DNA of 64,000 nucleotides from Enoplolaimus lenunculus (lineage: Eukaryota > Nematoda > Enoplea > Enoplida > Thoracostomopsidae). Of the stretch, positions 33,633 through 47,600 are shown piece after piece. Every line of letters starts with the position of its first letter. Position 1 is the first letter of the stretch. A program made the position numbers and the translations under genes. The stretch lies in the NCBI GenBank assembly GCA_030248215.1, contig JASANG010001082.1, positions 45,606-109,605 on the forward strand. The letters are read 5' to 3'. Below the pieces are notes generated by a model. It worked only from the letters and a program-made list of their open reading frames with translations, did no database searches and was not told the DNA's origin.

Positions 33633-36600
33633 TCAAGAAATTTGCAGACTATTCGAATGACCGCTGGTTTGGGTGAGAAATTCTGCAGCTTGTATAAGCC
33701 GTAAGCGTTGCCGAAAATTTTTAGACCTGATGTGATCAGACATAATTTCCCTGACGTGCGACGCTGGAAACCATCCTTTGATTCCGTCATGAATTCGCTC
33801 ACCTTCAAACCAACCTGAAATTTTACAATGTCTTTATAAACATGAAAGGAATATTGTATAAGATATCTAAACCGACAGAAAATTTAACTATTTTACTTGA
33901 AGCTGTGTTCACTTTTCAAAAATAAAGACTTCGTTAAACGTGTTGATTTGATTCGTTTTCATAGCGGCGTGTTTTAATCATATACTGTTGCGGCTAAGCT
34001 TTCCAGTTATTTTGTTTCTTAACGAAAGGGTTAAATTTTAGAACTCATGTTACATTGAGGCTAAGACACTGGGTCACAGTAACGCCATTATCCTAAGTAT
34101 TAACTTTCTCGCGATGTAAAACTGGTTTTAATGCACAGGCACAGTAAAGTATTAGTATTACACTAGTGGAAAAAGTGCTCCTAATAGTCGCTTGTAAAGT
34201 TATATGTTTCTTTATCTCAACATGTAAAAGTATAAAACTAGGGTTGAATCCAATTTTCAAGATGTCTTAAATGCAAACCAACTAAACCTACAACGCGTTT
34301 AATTTTGACAACAGTTTGCAGACTGCATTAATGAAACATATTCGCAACTTTACATGGCAGTAAGTCTTACTCGCCAATAGAAATATTTTTGTTTGTGCAG
34401 AAAGGGATATTTAATCATTAAACTTTGTGTCAAAGTGTATCAGGATGTGTTTTTCTGGTAATGATTAATGTTCGTTTCCGCTATAGAAATGCAGGAATTA
34501 ACTTGCTTTTTTAGCCATTGTTAGTTGTAAATAACTTAACATTTTTGGAAAGCCAGGTGAATATTCACACGCGTACAAAAATCAAATATTTTTTAAAGCT
34601 TTATCCTTGCATAGCCGTTTTGTGCTTTCGTTATTTTGGTCACTATCTGTTTCCATTTAGTACTCTCTGGTTACACTCTACTTCTAATTAAAAGCTCAAG
34701 CCCGGTTACCAATTAGTGTCTTGCGTTGTCCCGCGGGTATGCGAAATGGTTCTAGTACATGCTACGACATTGATACAATTTTGTATTAACTATCTATTAA
34801 CTTTTCCGGCGTAGAGTATGCTAAGTGCAATGGATCAAAAACTGTGTCTACCAATTTCAACGCGCATTGTTTGCATTTTATTACGCACCTGTGTGTGAAA
34901 AATTTGTACAAGACATGAGAGCCTCTTCGAGTTAAAGCGTAAATGTTCGAAATCTAGCGGTAATAGTGAGTTCCAATACTAACTTGAAATTAGATTTCAG
35001 ATAAAATTAAAAATATTTGCGAGGAATCGGTCAAATTTGAAGTGACGAAACGCACATCTTGTGCTATTTCCGAGTCTTAATGCGTAGACAAAAATATTTC
35101 TATTGGCGAGTAAGACTTACTGCCATGTAAAGTTGCGAATATGTTTCATTAATGCAGTCTGCAAACTGTTGTCAAAATTAAACGCGTTGTAGGTTTAGTT
35201 GGTTTGCATTTAAGACATCTTGAAAATTGGATTCAACCCTAGTTTTATACTTTTACATGTTGAGATAAAGAAACATATAACTTTACAAGCGACTATTAGG
35301 AGCACTTTTTCCACTAGTTTTTTCATTTTATATGTTAATGCTAATTAACCTTTCTCTCAAAATAATGAAGTGAATTTGCTTCGTCTACGGTATAAATTAC
35401 AAAAAAATTTTCAAGCGTGTATTAAATTCTCATACTAGGAACTCTTGAAACAAACAGAGCTATGAATTTACTAAGAGAAAAGCAAGATTTGCCAACGCAA
35501 GTGGATATTAAACAAATTAACGCTGCAAAACATAAAACTTTTAATGACAGTTGGCTTAGAAATATATTAAGCTAAGTCTTAAATGTGAAAGAGCTCTAAA
35601 TTTTACAAACAGTATATACCAAAACTCACGAAAATCGTCAAAAATTTAGTTCAATATTCTGCCACCTTCAATTACTTTATTAGCAAAGCAATACAATTGT
35701 TCCAAAAGTTTTTTTACACAATAGCATTTCGGATAGTCGGATACATATCCGTATATTTTTCACATCGGGATATCCGGAAATCCGGTACCCATGTGTAAAT
35801 ACAGTAGAAAGTGAAAATTAAAATCACATCATAAACCAGCAGAAGGCTCACGTACTGACTACATCAATGAAGCAAACAAACTTAAAACAACAGTGGCTCG
35901 CATACTGACTACATCAATGAAGCAAACAAACTTAAAACAACAGTAATATAATTTATAGATCAAACCGATAATTCCAGCAAGATAAAGTACTAACCACAAC
36001 CACTAGGACAACGACCTTCAGGACTACTGGCTGCCCTCTTGGCTATAGGTTTTCTACGTCGGAAATTTGAAAACCCCACTTCTAAACATTGCACTTGCAC
36101 TTTGTTGGAAATGTACGGTCAACTGGGCTGCCCTTGAAAAAACTATTCAGCCGTGCGTGTTAAAAAATATAAAACTACCGACATCGATAGTACATTGCGG
36201 CAAAATGTTTTAAATTTGTTGTTCTTTATTTTTAGAAACATAAAATGTTGAGGTATTATAAGCGCACCCAATCTTATGTCGTAGGTCTGCAATACAATAA
36301 CCACAGGATGCAAGTGGATATCAAAAACTGACGGAGCCGGATAATCTAGTATCCGGCCGGAGACGGATAATGAATTCAAATCTAATAATATATTGCATTT
36401 AGATATCAGAACGTAGCTTACAATTTTTTCTTCCGTGGCTTAAAATACCTAAAAATTGTTAACATGACAAAGTTTAACATCTCACACCGATTTATTTTTA
36501 CGACCATAATTATTCTACATTTTCGTAGCGTTGCGTTCAGTTGCAATATATTCGTTCGGCTCATGTTCCTTTTAAGGGCATCCAGTTTTCTGTAGGTCAG

Positions 36601-39600
36601 AGGAGAGTTGGATCAGGGATACGAGTCTCGGTCTCATTTTCGGCAAGTCACTGTATTTGGCAGGTCTCGGTTTCGTGAGTCTCGGTGGTTTGGAACATCC
36701 CACTAGAAGTCGAGGATTCAGCAAATGCTGGTAGACCTGCAAAAACCAGATGTTAAATATTGTTGAAGCAAATAATGCCTGATGAATACAATTTCGCTAT
36801 GAATACATTGCAAGGTATACTAAAAAGACGCTAGATCAAACTCGCGCCAACTGATTAAAATAGATTTTAACAGCATGGACATTAGATTTGTTGTATTATA
36901 TAGTTAATAAGTCAAAGAAATTTTTATTAGATTTTTACGGAATGTGCTTCTACAATACACCTGGATTGCTAATTTTATATCCGACGCATGACCGAAACAA
37001 GATTCATGAACATATACAAGTGACGCGCCATTCCCCAATAGCTTACTTTGCCAAATTTGCCAAAATAAGCCATCACAATCTGATTATCAACGCATCTTGG
37101 AACGTTAAGCAGAATATATTGAAGTTCTGCCCTGTAAAAGGAGTAATATATATTTTATTACCTACATAATAATTCTTATGAATTTTCCCTTTACGTCAGA
37201 TTGACGTTACCTTTATAGTTATCTTGTTCTATGAATAAATTGTACCTACTGACTTTTATTTGTGCATAGATTATAATTATTAAAGGTAATTTAAATTTGG
37301 GACGTGCAAATTTGGCTGGTGCTCGTCTACCAGGGTATAATAGTATACCTGTTTTTGTGTCTGGTAAAAATTGGTGTCTGTTTCCGTCTACAAATACCGG
37401 ATATTGTGTTATTTTTAGGCCCAAAATTGGTCGGAATTTTCCGTTATATGTTGCAATTGCACGATATGAATTAAAACCATACAAAATTCATCCAAAATTT
37501 TAAAAATTCCGGTGAATTTGCCATTTTCTAATTTTAAAAAGCCCGATGAATTTTTGCTCGCTTCAATTTTTTGGTACAAACTTTTATACTTCAATATCTA
37601 TTTTACGTTTCAGTTATTTTGATTACACCCCGTCATCTACTACTGGAACGCAACAACTTTAATTAATTGCACAAACTTGTGTGTCAGAACTCAAAGCAAT
37701 AAAAATGGTTTGTATTTGTATAAAGTGCAATCCTTAAATTTGAAACTACCGTAAGAGCTTGGCGCTCGAACCCGTGAAGACTCAAACCTCTTGAGCCGAT
37801 TTTGTAGTGCACATTCAAGTAATAATTTTCATCACGCTGCATTACGTATTTTGCCCGTAAATATCTGTATCTCATGACTTTAACACAATTAAAACGATTC
37901 GTAATTGTATACACAAACCACAAACCTTAAATTTGAAACCGTACAATTTCTCACTTTGATTTTCAGCTGAGTTCAACGCGTCAAATACTGGTTGATAATC
38001 GACGAATGGTAGTTTATTAAGTTTAATTAACTTATTGCAACAGTTTCTAAAATTATAAAACATAAGTTTCAATATCTTTTCGTAATGAAACAGATCGACC
38101 ACATTATGCCGGATGAGCGTTACCAATTGTGCGCTTGGCGCCTGTTTTACAACCTACTCATTGTAGGAATATTTTCTCTTGCTATTGGCCAACGAAAGCG
38201 AAACCTAGTAAAATTGTTACGCAGTCATGTTAAAAACATTGAACATCAATTGAAATTTCACTGCAAACGACATTGTGTTCATTTACAGAAATATTGACCT
38301 AGCAAAATTTGGAGTAAAAAATTCAAAATTTCACAAAATGAAAGGTTTTAGGAAATTTACGACTGGTTAAGACCTGAAACCAGAAAATGCAGGTGAAAGT
38401 AATCTTACAGCGTTTGATTTCGTTATATAGTTCGGTTTTTTCACGCGTTATTCTTGAATACAAAAAATATGATCCGAAATTTTTGCCATTACAAAATCAT
38501 ATTTTGGAAAATGAACATATTTTCACTTGCTACAGGCCAACGAAAGCCAAAACTGGTGAAATTTTTATGCGGTCATGTTAAAAAGATTGAAAATCAATTA
38601 AAATTTCACTGCAAACGACATTGCGTTCATTTACAGAATTATCGGCCTGGCAAAATTTGAAGTCAAAAATTCAAAATTTCACAACATGAAAGGTTTTGGG
38701 AAATTTACGACTGCTTAAGGCCTGAAACCAGAAAATGCAGGTGAAAATAATCTTACAGCGTTACATTTCGTTATATAGTTCGGTTGTTTCACGCGTTATT
38801 CTTGAATACAAAAAATATGATCCGAACTTTTTGCCATTACAAAATCATATTTTGGAAAATGAACATATTTTCACTTGCTATTGGTCAACGAAAACCAAAA
38901 CTGGTGAAATTTTTATGCGGTCATGTTAAAAACATTGAAAATCAATCAAAATTTCACTGCAAACGACATTGCGTTCATTTGCAGAAATATCGGCCTGGCA
39001 AAATTTGAAGTCAAAAATTCAAAATTTCACAACATGAAAGGTTTTAGGAAATTTACGACTGGTTAAGGCCTGAAACCAGAAAATGCAGGTGAAAGTTATC
39101 TTACAGCGTTTGATTTCGTTATATAGTTCGGTTTTTTCACGCGTTATTCTTGAATACAAAAAATATGATCCGAAATTTTTGCCATTACAAAATCATATTT
39201 TGGAAAATGAACATATTTTCACTTGCTATTGGTCAACGAAAACCAAAACTGGTGAAATTTTTATGCGGTCATGTTAAAAACATTGAAAATCAATTAAAAT
39301 TTCACTGCAAACGACATTGCGTTCATTTTCAGAAACATCGGCCTGGCAAAATTTGAAGTCAAAAATTCAAAATTTCACAACATGAAAGGTTTTAGGAAAT
39401 TTACCACCGGTTAACGCCTGAAACCAGAAAATGCAGGTGAAAGTAATCTTACAGCGTTACATTTTGTTATATAGTTCGGTTTTTTCACGTGTTATTCTTG
39501 AATACAAAAAATATGATCCGAAATTTTTGCCATTACAAAATCATATTTTGGAAAATGAACATATTTTCACTTGCTATTGGCCAACGAATGCCAAAACTGG

Positions 39601-41601
39601 TGAAATTTTTGTGCGGTCATGTTAAAAACATTGAAAATCAGTCAAAATTTCACTGCAAACGACACTGCGTTCATTTACAGAAATATCGGCCTGGCAAAAT
39701 TTAAAGTCAAAAATTCAAAATTTCACAACATGAAATGTGTTCTTTCTGAGAATACAATCTATGATAAACAACTATTTTATAGTTTTAATATAAAATAAAC
39801 CAGTACCTTGCGATTTCTTTCCGCGTGTTTTCTGTATGCCAGAAAATTTTTTCTTTTTGTCATTTCCAAACCACGTTTCAAATTCTCGTGGTTGTATACG
39901 CACACAAGCAAGTATATTATTACCAATTACATATGTATAGAAAACAACGCATGTGCACAGATGTATGCTAGATGGCAGCAAAAGGACGATACATAAAGTC
40001 GATGAAAAATGCAGTTAGAGAAGCGGGCTGCGTGGCGCAGTGGTATAGTCTTCGCTTAAGGATCCGTAGGCTGAGATTTCGATCCCCGCTCTGGAGGTCC
40101 GTTTTTCCAACTGCTTAGACCAAATGTCTAAATTCCCGATTCCTACTTAGACTGACATGGAGGCTACTCCGTGAACACAATGGTAGACCGCCGAGATATG
40201 AACACAGTATCCAGTCGACAATTGGGTGGACGGTCACGGGAGGAGGCAGCAAACGGTCGACACATATAGTCGACGAAAAATGCTGTTAGAGAGGCGGACT
40301 GCACGACGCAGTGGTAGAGTATTCGTTTAAGGATCCGCAGGCTGAGATGTCGATCCCGGCTCTGGAGGCCCGCTTTTCCAACTGCTTAGTTCAAAGGTCT
40401 GAATTCCCGGTTCCTACTTAGACTGATATGGAGGCTACTCCGTTAACACAATGGTAGACCTCAAAGCTATGAGCACGGTATCCAGTCGAGAATAGAGTGG
40501 ACGGTCACGGGACGACCTTGTTGAAATTAAGGGCACGTAAGCATGCGAAACATGCTTGTATTCATACCCTGATAGTTTGATCCCAGCTCCGAAAGCCCTG
40601 TTTTACCTGGACTTACAGTGTTGTTACTAGCTATGTATATGTTGGCAATACATAGTAACATATGTGTTTACTATAAAAGTATAAAAAAATCAATCGATAT
40701 ATAAACCTTTTTGCAACAGTGTTATCGTATCCTTATATGTCTATGCAATAGTGCTTATCAAGTTCTGTTATTACCTAAAATTCATCCCGCGGGTGTGCTT
40801 AATATGCTAAGGTTACTAAGGGCAATTTTTCAGAAATTGTTTGCGTTTGTTTTCGATCTCTAATACAGCTTGAACAGATTGTTTGCAAAAAACCCCACAA
40901 CACAACATTCATACTAGAATCATCAATCCAATCCTAAAGTGCATCCGGCATATCTGCATTCGTCACAGTTTCATATGCCAAAACATAAAAATTTACACTT
41001 TGAGCGAAACATATAATAGGTGACACTACCGTGTCCCTATGATACTAGTCGACATCGTTGCAAATTTGCAACCCTGAAATATTCCTCACAAATCTTTCTA
41101 AGAATGTGTTCTAATTTCTTGTTTATAGATGAAACAATCATTACACAGCTAAAACGCTGCCCAAAATACGTATGTGGGGCGTTCCAGCTTTGATAATATA
41201 GCTATAGTCTTCATGTTTCGCTGTTTCTTGTTTATAGATGAAGCGGTCAATGTTACTTTTAGGGGCATTGTAGGACACAGAATCGCTGTACTTCAGCATA
41301 AAAATTAATGGGCAACTTTTCCAATTTATCAAATTTATAACTAGTGTGGAGGGAAACCAAACAAGTGCCAAACTATACTTTACTGATGCGTCACACAAAC
41401 CAAAATATAATCTTACCATCAGACAATTTGCGTACAACATTGACAACATCTCCTTCTTTAAGTGAAATTTCGTCATCTTGCTGAGAAGTGTATGGCAAAA
41501 TGACAACGAACTGCGGACAGTCCCAACTAGCGTACACTTGCTCGTTCGGATTTTCAGACGCCGGAGGTGTTAGCGCTTCGATCCATCGCTCACGGTCAGA
41601 T
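33633..41601 (-). CDS. ephexin-like GEF exons 16-17: end of PH and SH3 domain
   Basis: Exon 16 (41601-41417) codes the PH helix, QVYASWDCPQFVVILPYTSQ and DEISLKEGDVVNVVRKLSDG, the first half of an SH3. Exon 17 (33814-33633) supplies GWFEGERIHDGIKGWFPASH and a 34-residue basic tail before TGA. Together they give the complete ALYDY-like, DELSL, WFxGE and GWFP motifs. The joining intron is 7.6 kb and repeat-filled. A tempting WFP-containing frame directly after exon 16 (41141-41416) is a coincidence. Confidence 0.9.
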
Positions 41602-44600
41602 CTATGAAAATAATTCTGCTGATAAGAAAAATGCCAAATTGAACTTAGAACTACTGTACATATTTTGACAAAACCACTACTAAAGTTCTATTTTAGTACC
41701 AACAAAGTAATAGTAAAGATGTGGGCTCAATTTAACGCTTAAATGGTACACGGCAGGACACATGGTTGAAAAATTACGAGGCTAAAAATAATTATGTAGA
41801 GCGCATACGAACCACTGTTTAAATCAGGGGGTAACCTTATATAGATAGAGAACTATTATCGGAACCGGATATTGACCCGATATATTATCTAACTTTGTAT
41901 ATTGTTTGACGTGTTTGAGTCAGTCAGAAATGTTTACTGAATTAAAATTAATGTTAGTTTGAATTTTTCATGTTTACTTCAGCGTATCAAAATTTGAACT
42001 TCTTGACCTGCGCAGAAATGCAATCGCAGCGAGATGTTAAAGTTGCTCATTTTTAAAAGGATACCACATATCGGGATTTTTCAGATATTACAGCGGATCC
42101 AGATATCCGGCGCACCCTGGTTTTTATACTCAGTTTTGAAACATCATTCGCAGAAAGAACGAAAACTAGAAAAGTACGCTATACTTTTGGTCGATCAACT
42201 TGGCAACAATGACCCATGAGAAAACTAATTTTGATATGGCCACCTACAAGTACTGGCCGGCAAACTTACTCTGATTCTGCAGCGAACACCATTTGAACTT
42301 GTTTACTTTGGCTGTTTTGCATGAAAGTGCATAGCAATAAGTAAGGCTCACTAGGCAGTGCAAACAAAGAAGCTTGGGGAACTTGTGAGCAAGACGGTTC
42401 CAGAGGTTCAATTTCCACCATGTTTCGCGGACAATAATCGAGTATGACAAACGTTTCTGCCTGGCTAAAACACAATGTTATAATGGCATAAATTGCTGAT
42501 TACAAGTCCACGAACATTCCTGAAACGCTTAAGTAAAAACCAATGGATTTATAATAAGTTTTGGTTTTTCAGACATTTTTTTCGTTTATCTAAACTACAT
42601 AAAAAATACACACATTATGTACAAGCCAACGCTAATCACTTCAGAGTTGAGACCCATTAACAAAAAATTTTAGTGTAAAAATACGTCTAAAGCCGGGATG
42701 TGCCGAAACCAATATTTCTGCCGACGCCGATTCTTCGAACCGATGCCGATTCCAACTTTAGTACACTACGCTTAAAGAACAAATAGGATACATTACATCG
42801 ATATGCGAAGACATACAGCCTAACCATCATAAACAAATATAATTTTATGAGAACGCTTCACTTCAATTACTTTTGTCAAACACAAACGCGAGAGATAACA
42901 GTTTCAGCATTCCAACTGTTATGTGCGAAAAGTATCGGCAAAGAATCGGCATTTTCTGCAATGTCGATGCCGATACTCACGAAAATACCTAACCAAAAGC
43001 AGTACAGAACAGTTAACAATACCTTTTTAGACGTTTGGCAAGCATCATAATGTCTGTAAACAGAAAACAGTAGCGTAGTTTAACTTTCTTTTGCTTTCCC
43101 GTGACATAGTGGCGTTTCTTTTTCGACAATTTAGGTTTCACCAATACTACCAATTCACCTTCTTTAACGAGCCACCTAAAAATACGGATGTCAGCAAGTA
43201 TTTTGTAGCATAAGTTGTAACAACCCAACTGATGTTTGAGATACTCTTATCTGCACAAAAGTTCATTCTTCTGCAGCAAAACTAACAAAGTTGCTGTCAT
43301 ACACTGGTATTTCGCCAGCCCAGTCTCCAGATGTACAGGGAGGCACGGTTTTTTTGAAGGTACCCATGGGTACACCTTGAAAGATTTGATCAGCTAGGGG
43401 TTTTCTAAAAAGCCCAGAGATAAAAAATCGGGGCTAACAATTTGGAATCTTTAGTAAATTTTTAATAGAGATTTGGCTTAAAACAAAACTTACCGATTGG
43501 TTGAGACTAATGGAATCCGTTTCAGTCCTGTATTGTAACGAAATTGACTGTTCAACGCGATTAATTTTTCAAGACGTTCGACATTCTTCGCACTTTCATT
43601 ACATTGTCTTACTACCTGAACAAACATACTTCGGATGCAAATAACAAACTGGCGTTCAGAGGCCATATATTATTACAAGTGATAATCGAACAAAAAAGAA
43701 AGCTGTGTTTCTTACAGTGGAAAGCGTTGTTTCGGGCTGCAACCATTATCTCCAATCCAGTTACCTCCTACATTTCCGAGATTCGTAAGTAAACATACGT
43801 ATGTGTTTCCGTTTGTAATGTGTTTTAACATTAATTGTTTATACTAAAGTCGTGTCATAGCAAATCCTTCTGAAGGCTGGCAATCAAGAAACCCAAAATT
43901 CCGGTGAAGGGACAGATTTCAAAAATAAATAGAATTAGCTTTAACGGCTAGACAACGTGATTTCTTTACAACAATTATTAACCCGTGTTTAAAATTGAAT
44001 ATACCATAAAAACAAAGTTTCAGACTGCAGACTTCATTACCAGAACTCCGTGATATTTTAAGCTAACTGTACTTACATTATTTGCAATAGCAAGCGCACG
44101 TTTGCACATATTATATTCCTCGGTTTCAGGGTCCCGGCGGGTAAGCACAGCATCAATTAAAAGAGGATATCGAGTTACACGTTGCATTGGCAACATCAAA
44201 AATGACCGAAAATTCAATCCCTGCGTAACCGAATTCCGTTCAAGGGTTGTTATTTCGTTTACAAATCCGCTGTTACGTAACCTGAAAACAAACACGCTAA
44301 ATGGAAATATAGTATGAATAAGAATAATATGAATAACGCAAGTCTAATCCACGTTTTGTTTAACTACGTAAAGTATACTCATTGCGAAACACTGTTTGAA
44401 CATAGAAATAACTAAGTCTACAACAGTAAAAACTTCAGCACTCTTCCTTGAAAATAAGCAAGGGCGAGCCTTGAGAAACCATTGCAATCATTTATGATGT
44501 TAGCATATTGAATGTATAGGAACGTACTTTAACTGGTTCAGCGTTCGCTCTTGATGAATCTGATCAGCGCAATACTGAACGTATACTCGAAAGTTTTTTT

Positions 44601-47600
44601 CATGATCAACATGATAAGTGAAGATGCTGCTAATTTCGTCCAGAAAAACGTCAGCTTCCAGCTTAGTCATGAATGAATTCATAAGTCTGAAACATAAACA
44701 TCCAGTCTGAAGCTTTTAGAAACTGGTCACAACAGATATGAATAAAATGTTCTGACTGGCTGAAATTGGTCTGCTGTTGTATAATTAAAAACACTTAAAC
44801 AAATTAGTAACGCAAACACTAACCTCAACATTGTTTTTGAATAGACAGACCTCAGTATATTTTCGTTACGAAGCATGTCTATTAACAATATCCTAAATCA
44901 AGAAAATATGCTTCAAGTATCGGTAAAAACATCGAATTCAACAGCTTACTTTTGACTACAGTCTCTTATTTGAATCACATTGCTGAATAATCGTTGCCGT
45001 TCTTGCTTGGTTATTACACTTCCTAAGCTCTCGTTTCCTAAATTAAATTGAAAAGTATAATAACAGAGCCTTGTTCGCAGGGTGTAACCGAAATTCCGGT
45101 TCCGGCATTCTTTCACTCTCCGGTTCCAATTCCGGTAAACTTTTAGCGGAATTAAAAATTCCAGTAATAAAAATCGCCGAAAATAAAACATCGAAGGTAG
45201 AGTTTGCATTCGTGGATTATGAAAATCTAAAATACAGCAGGTAAAGAGAATACCTATCTTCAACTAGGATTATTTCACCAATAATATTGCAAAAAGAAAA
45301 TTTAATTGAATTTTTCGGTGGCACGTATTTTTCATTTTCCGGTTCCGGTTCCGTTTCCGATAATTTTTTCAAATTCCAGTTCCGTCCGGTTGCACCCTGC
45401 TTGTTTAAAATGACACATGAACCAAATTATAAAACAACAAAATCGATATTAAGACATCATTTCGTTTGTAAAACCTTGAATTTCGTGGTATTACATATTA
45501 TTCGTAACGTGGTAATTCAATTCGTGAAATGTTTTAAATCTCTAATGACCGCAAATCGTGAGCTGACGTTATTTTTTCGGTACACTATATACATCAATTT
45601 ACAAAAACTACCATGTCGATATTAAATCATTACTATGTAGCCTTCACGATAGCATAAATAGTTTTATTGATTTCTAAAAGATATTATTGATTTTTATATG
45701 CCGATCACGATTCACGTTAATTTTTTTCGGTAAACGATAAATACTATCATAAGCCTTGAAGCAAGTACATATTGCGCTAACCATGTCCCAAACAAGAAAA
45801 GATAATAACTGTGTTACCGGATAGCTTCCTTGCAGCCATGAAGTGAGTAATTAAAACATTGAGCGACCGTAAGTAAGATGCTTCACTACTGATGATTTCG
45901 AACATAGCTTCTTGTAGTTTACGTTTCTGATCTCCGATACAACCCAATAATCCACGTCGCCGGACCTAACAAAATAAAACGTCTTATGTCACACCCATAC
46001 GAGTAGTAATAATATTAATCAACTTTCTCTTTTATTATTAAATTTGCCTAAGCTTTATTTCTTTAACGTACCAAATACAAATGGTCTAAGCAAACTCGAC
46101 ATGAGCAATCCAGCGACATTAGTATTTCAAAACGTCTGACTAAAGTTTTGGGCTACCGAGAAAGTGCCTAACAACTGAAACTGAAAAACGATTTCGACAA
46201 TTAAAATGTATAAAGGTAACGTAGGAACAAAAACAAGTACGACTGAATCTCAGAATGATTAATATTGTTCTGAAACAGATGTACATAGAACTAAGCACAG
46301 ACTATTTAACGAAAAACGTAACAGTTGCACGAACAATTTTCTGCTCGCTTACCTCAGGCAATTCACACCACAAACTGCGCTGACTCCCACATCCTGAACT
46401 CGCCAAAATGTCTTCCTGCAGTTTCGCTCGAGATTCGCCCATCGCAAAAGTTTCCATTCGTTTCAGCTTCACACTTTGGTGATAATGTTGATACAAAGGT
46501 ACCGGCTCACTACAAAAGAAAAGCCCTTTGAAAAATGAAACTAGCTGTATGGGAGTGATTGCATCTGTCCCCTTGCTGTCTAATAGAAAATAGTTGTTGT
46601 CAAAAATGAGGCAAAAGGGAATATTCAACCGCTTCTCTTTTATATGTTTGCGCTGGAGGCAGAATATACAGGGTCGAGGGAGCAAATTTTTCGATACCAG
46701 CACTGTAATGCTCGCAAAAAATGCCAGACGTGGTGTCGCTTCACCCAGGAAACCCAGGCTACGGCTGGATAACTCCACACACACAAGCTCTTAGCAGTGA
46801 CACCAAGGTGTCTGTTATTGTGGATTTGGCGGTTTGCTGAAGCGGGTACGCTTAAAAGGTCTGGTGGGATTTTTCAGCTTCTCAATTTTGGTTGCCCAGT
46901 GGCTGGCTTAGCATGTTAAAAACTAAATGTTTGTGGATACGTGGCATTCCATGAGTAATGAATTTCCGATGGTCCTACCCCTGTTACAGAAAATCTGCCA
47001 TCTGAACTTAAAAGTTTTACCATCGTAAGTTTAAGCGGCATAACAACTTTTAACTTATATCAACAATTATACGAGTAATCGCTTCTAGGGGGGTGGGCGC
47101 CCTCTCAGCAAAAGCCACCCCCCAAACCCACTTAAGATCCCAAGCTTCAGCCACGGTAAATTTTACGTTCTTTACATTTTTGCGATAAAACATCATCAGT
47201 ATGAATTAAAAAACATACCCTCTCTTCTCGATCATACGTCTTATATATTTGATCTGCGGTTAATATTTATATGATCGTTTTGACTATGTGCTCAGTTGTA
47301 GTCGAAACTAAACAGTGTCTAGTGAATTAAAAATTCTGCGCCCCCCACTCGGAAATTACATCCTGTGCGAACCATGCCCAGACAAAAGCGTATGAAATAA
47401 AAGCACCCTGGTAGTAAACAATTCAGCGATAAAATTGAATATTTTTCTAGCAGTTGACCGTTTTTAACTGTTTCCAAGTAACTTTGGACAACAACAAATG
47501 GTTTAAAAAACTTTGTGTTTGGTTACGATATTACCCACATCTCTTCAATAACCTTACCTAAAGGCAAATCTGCTGTCATATACAGGTTCAACAAATGAAT

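Larger units (their letters stand above)
33815..41416 (-). other. 7.6-kb last intron of the ephexin-like gene
   Basis: GTAAGA donor at 41416 and TTTCAG acceptor at 33815. It contains, from low to high coordinates, a foldback element (34162-35318), a 53-bp tandem duplication (35843-35945), a CTCGG-rich hAT-like remnant (36330-36860), the 348-bp satellite (38160-39733), a tandem tRNA-derived SINE (39980-40620) and a SINE-like fragment (about 41117-41245). Confidence 0.85.

Noticed and set aside
38387-39704. A family of 64-74-residue proteins encoded in tandem.
   Set aside because: The frames recur because the 348-bp satellite recurs; two different frames are equally conserved, which argues against coding constraint.
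40021-40100. A functional tRNA gene.
   Set aside because: A and B boxes are present, but no acceptor-stem pairing is visible and the unit is repeated with a long shared body, so it is a tRNA-derived SINE.
41141-41416. A minus-strand frame right after GEF exon 16 containing LVWFPSTLV, which looks like the end of the SH3 domain in a shifted frame, suggesting a frameshift or a 34-bp micro-intron.
   Set aside because: Exon 17 at 33814-33633 supplies the true continuation (GWFEGERIHDGIKGWFP) in the right phase after the GTAAGA donor. The nearby frame is intron sequence running into two dispersed repeats.
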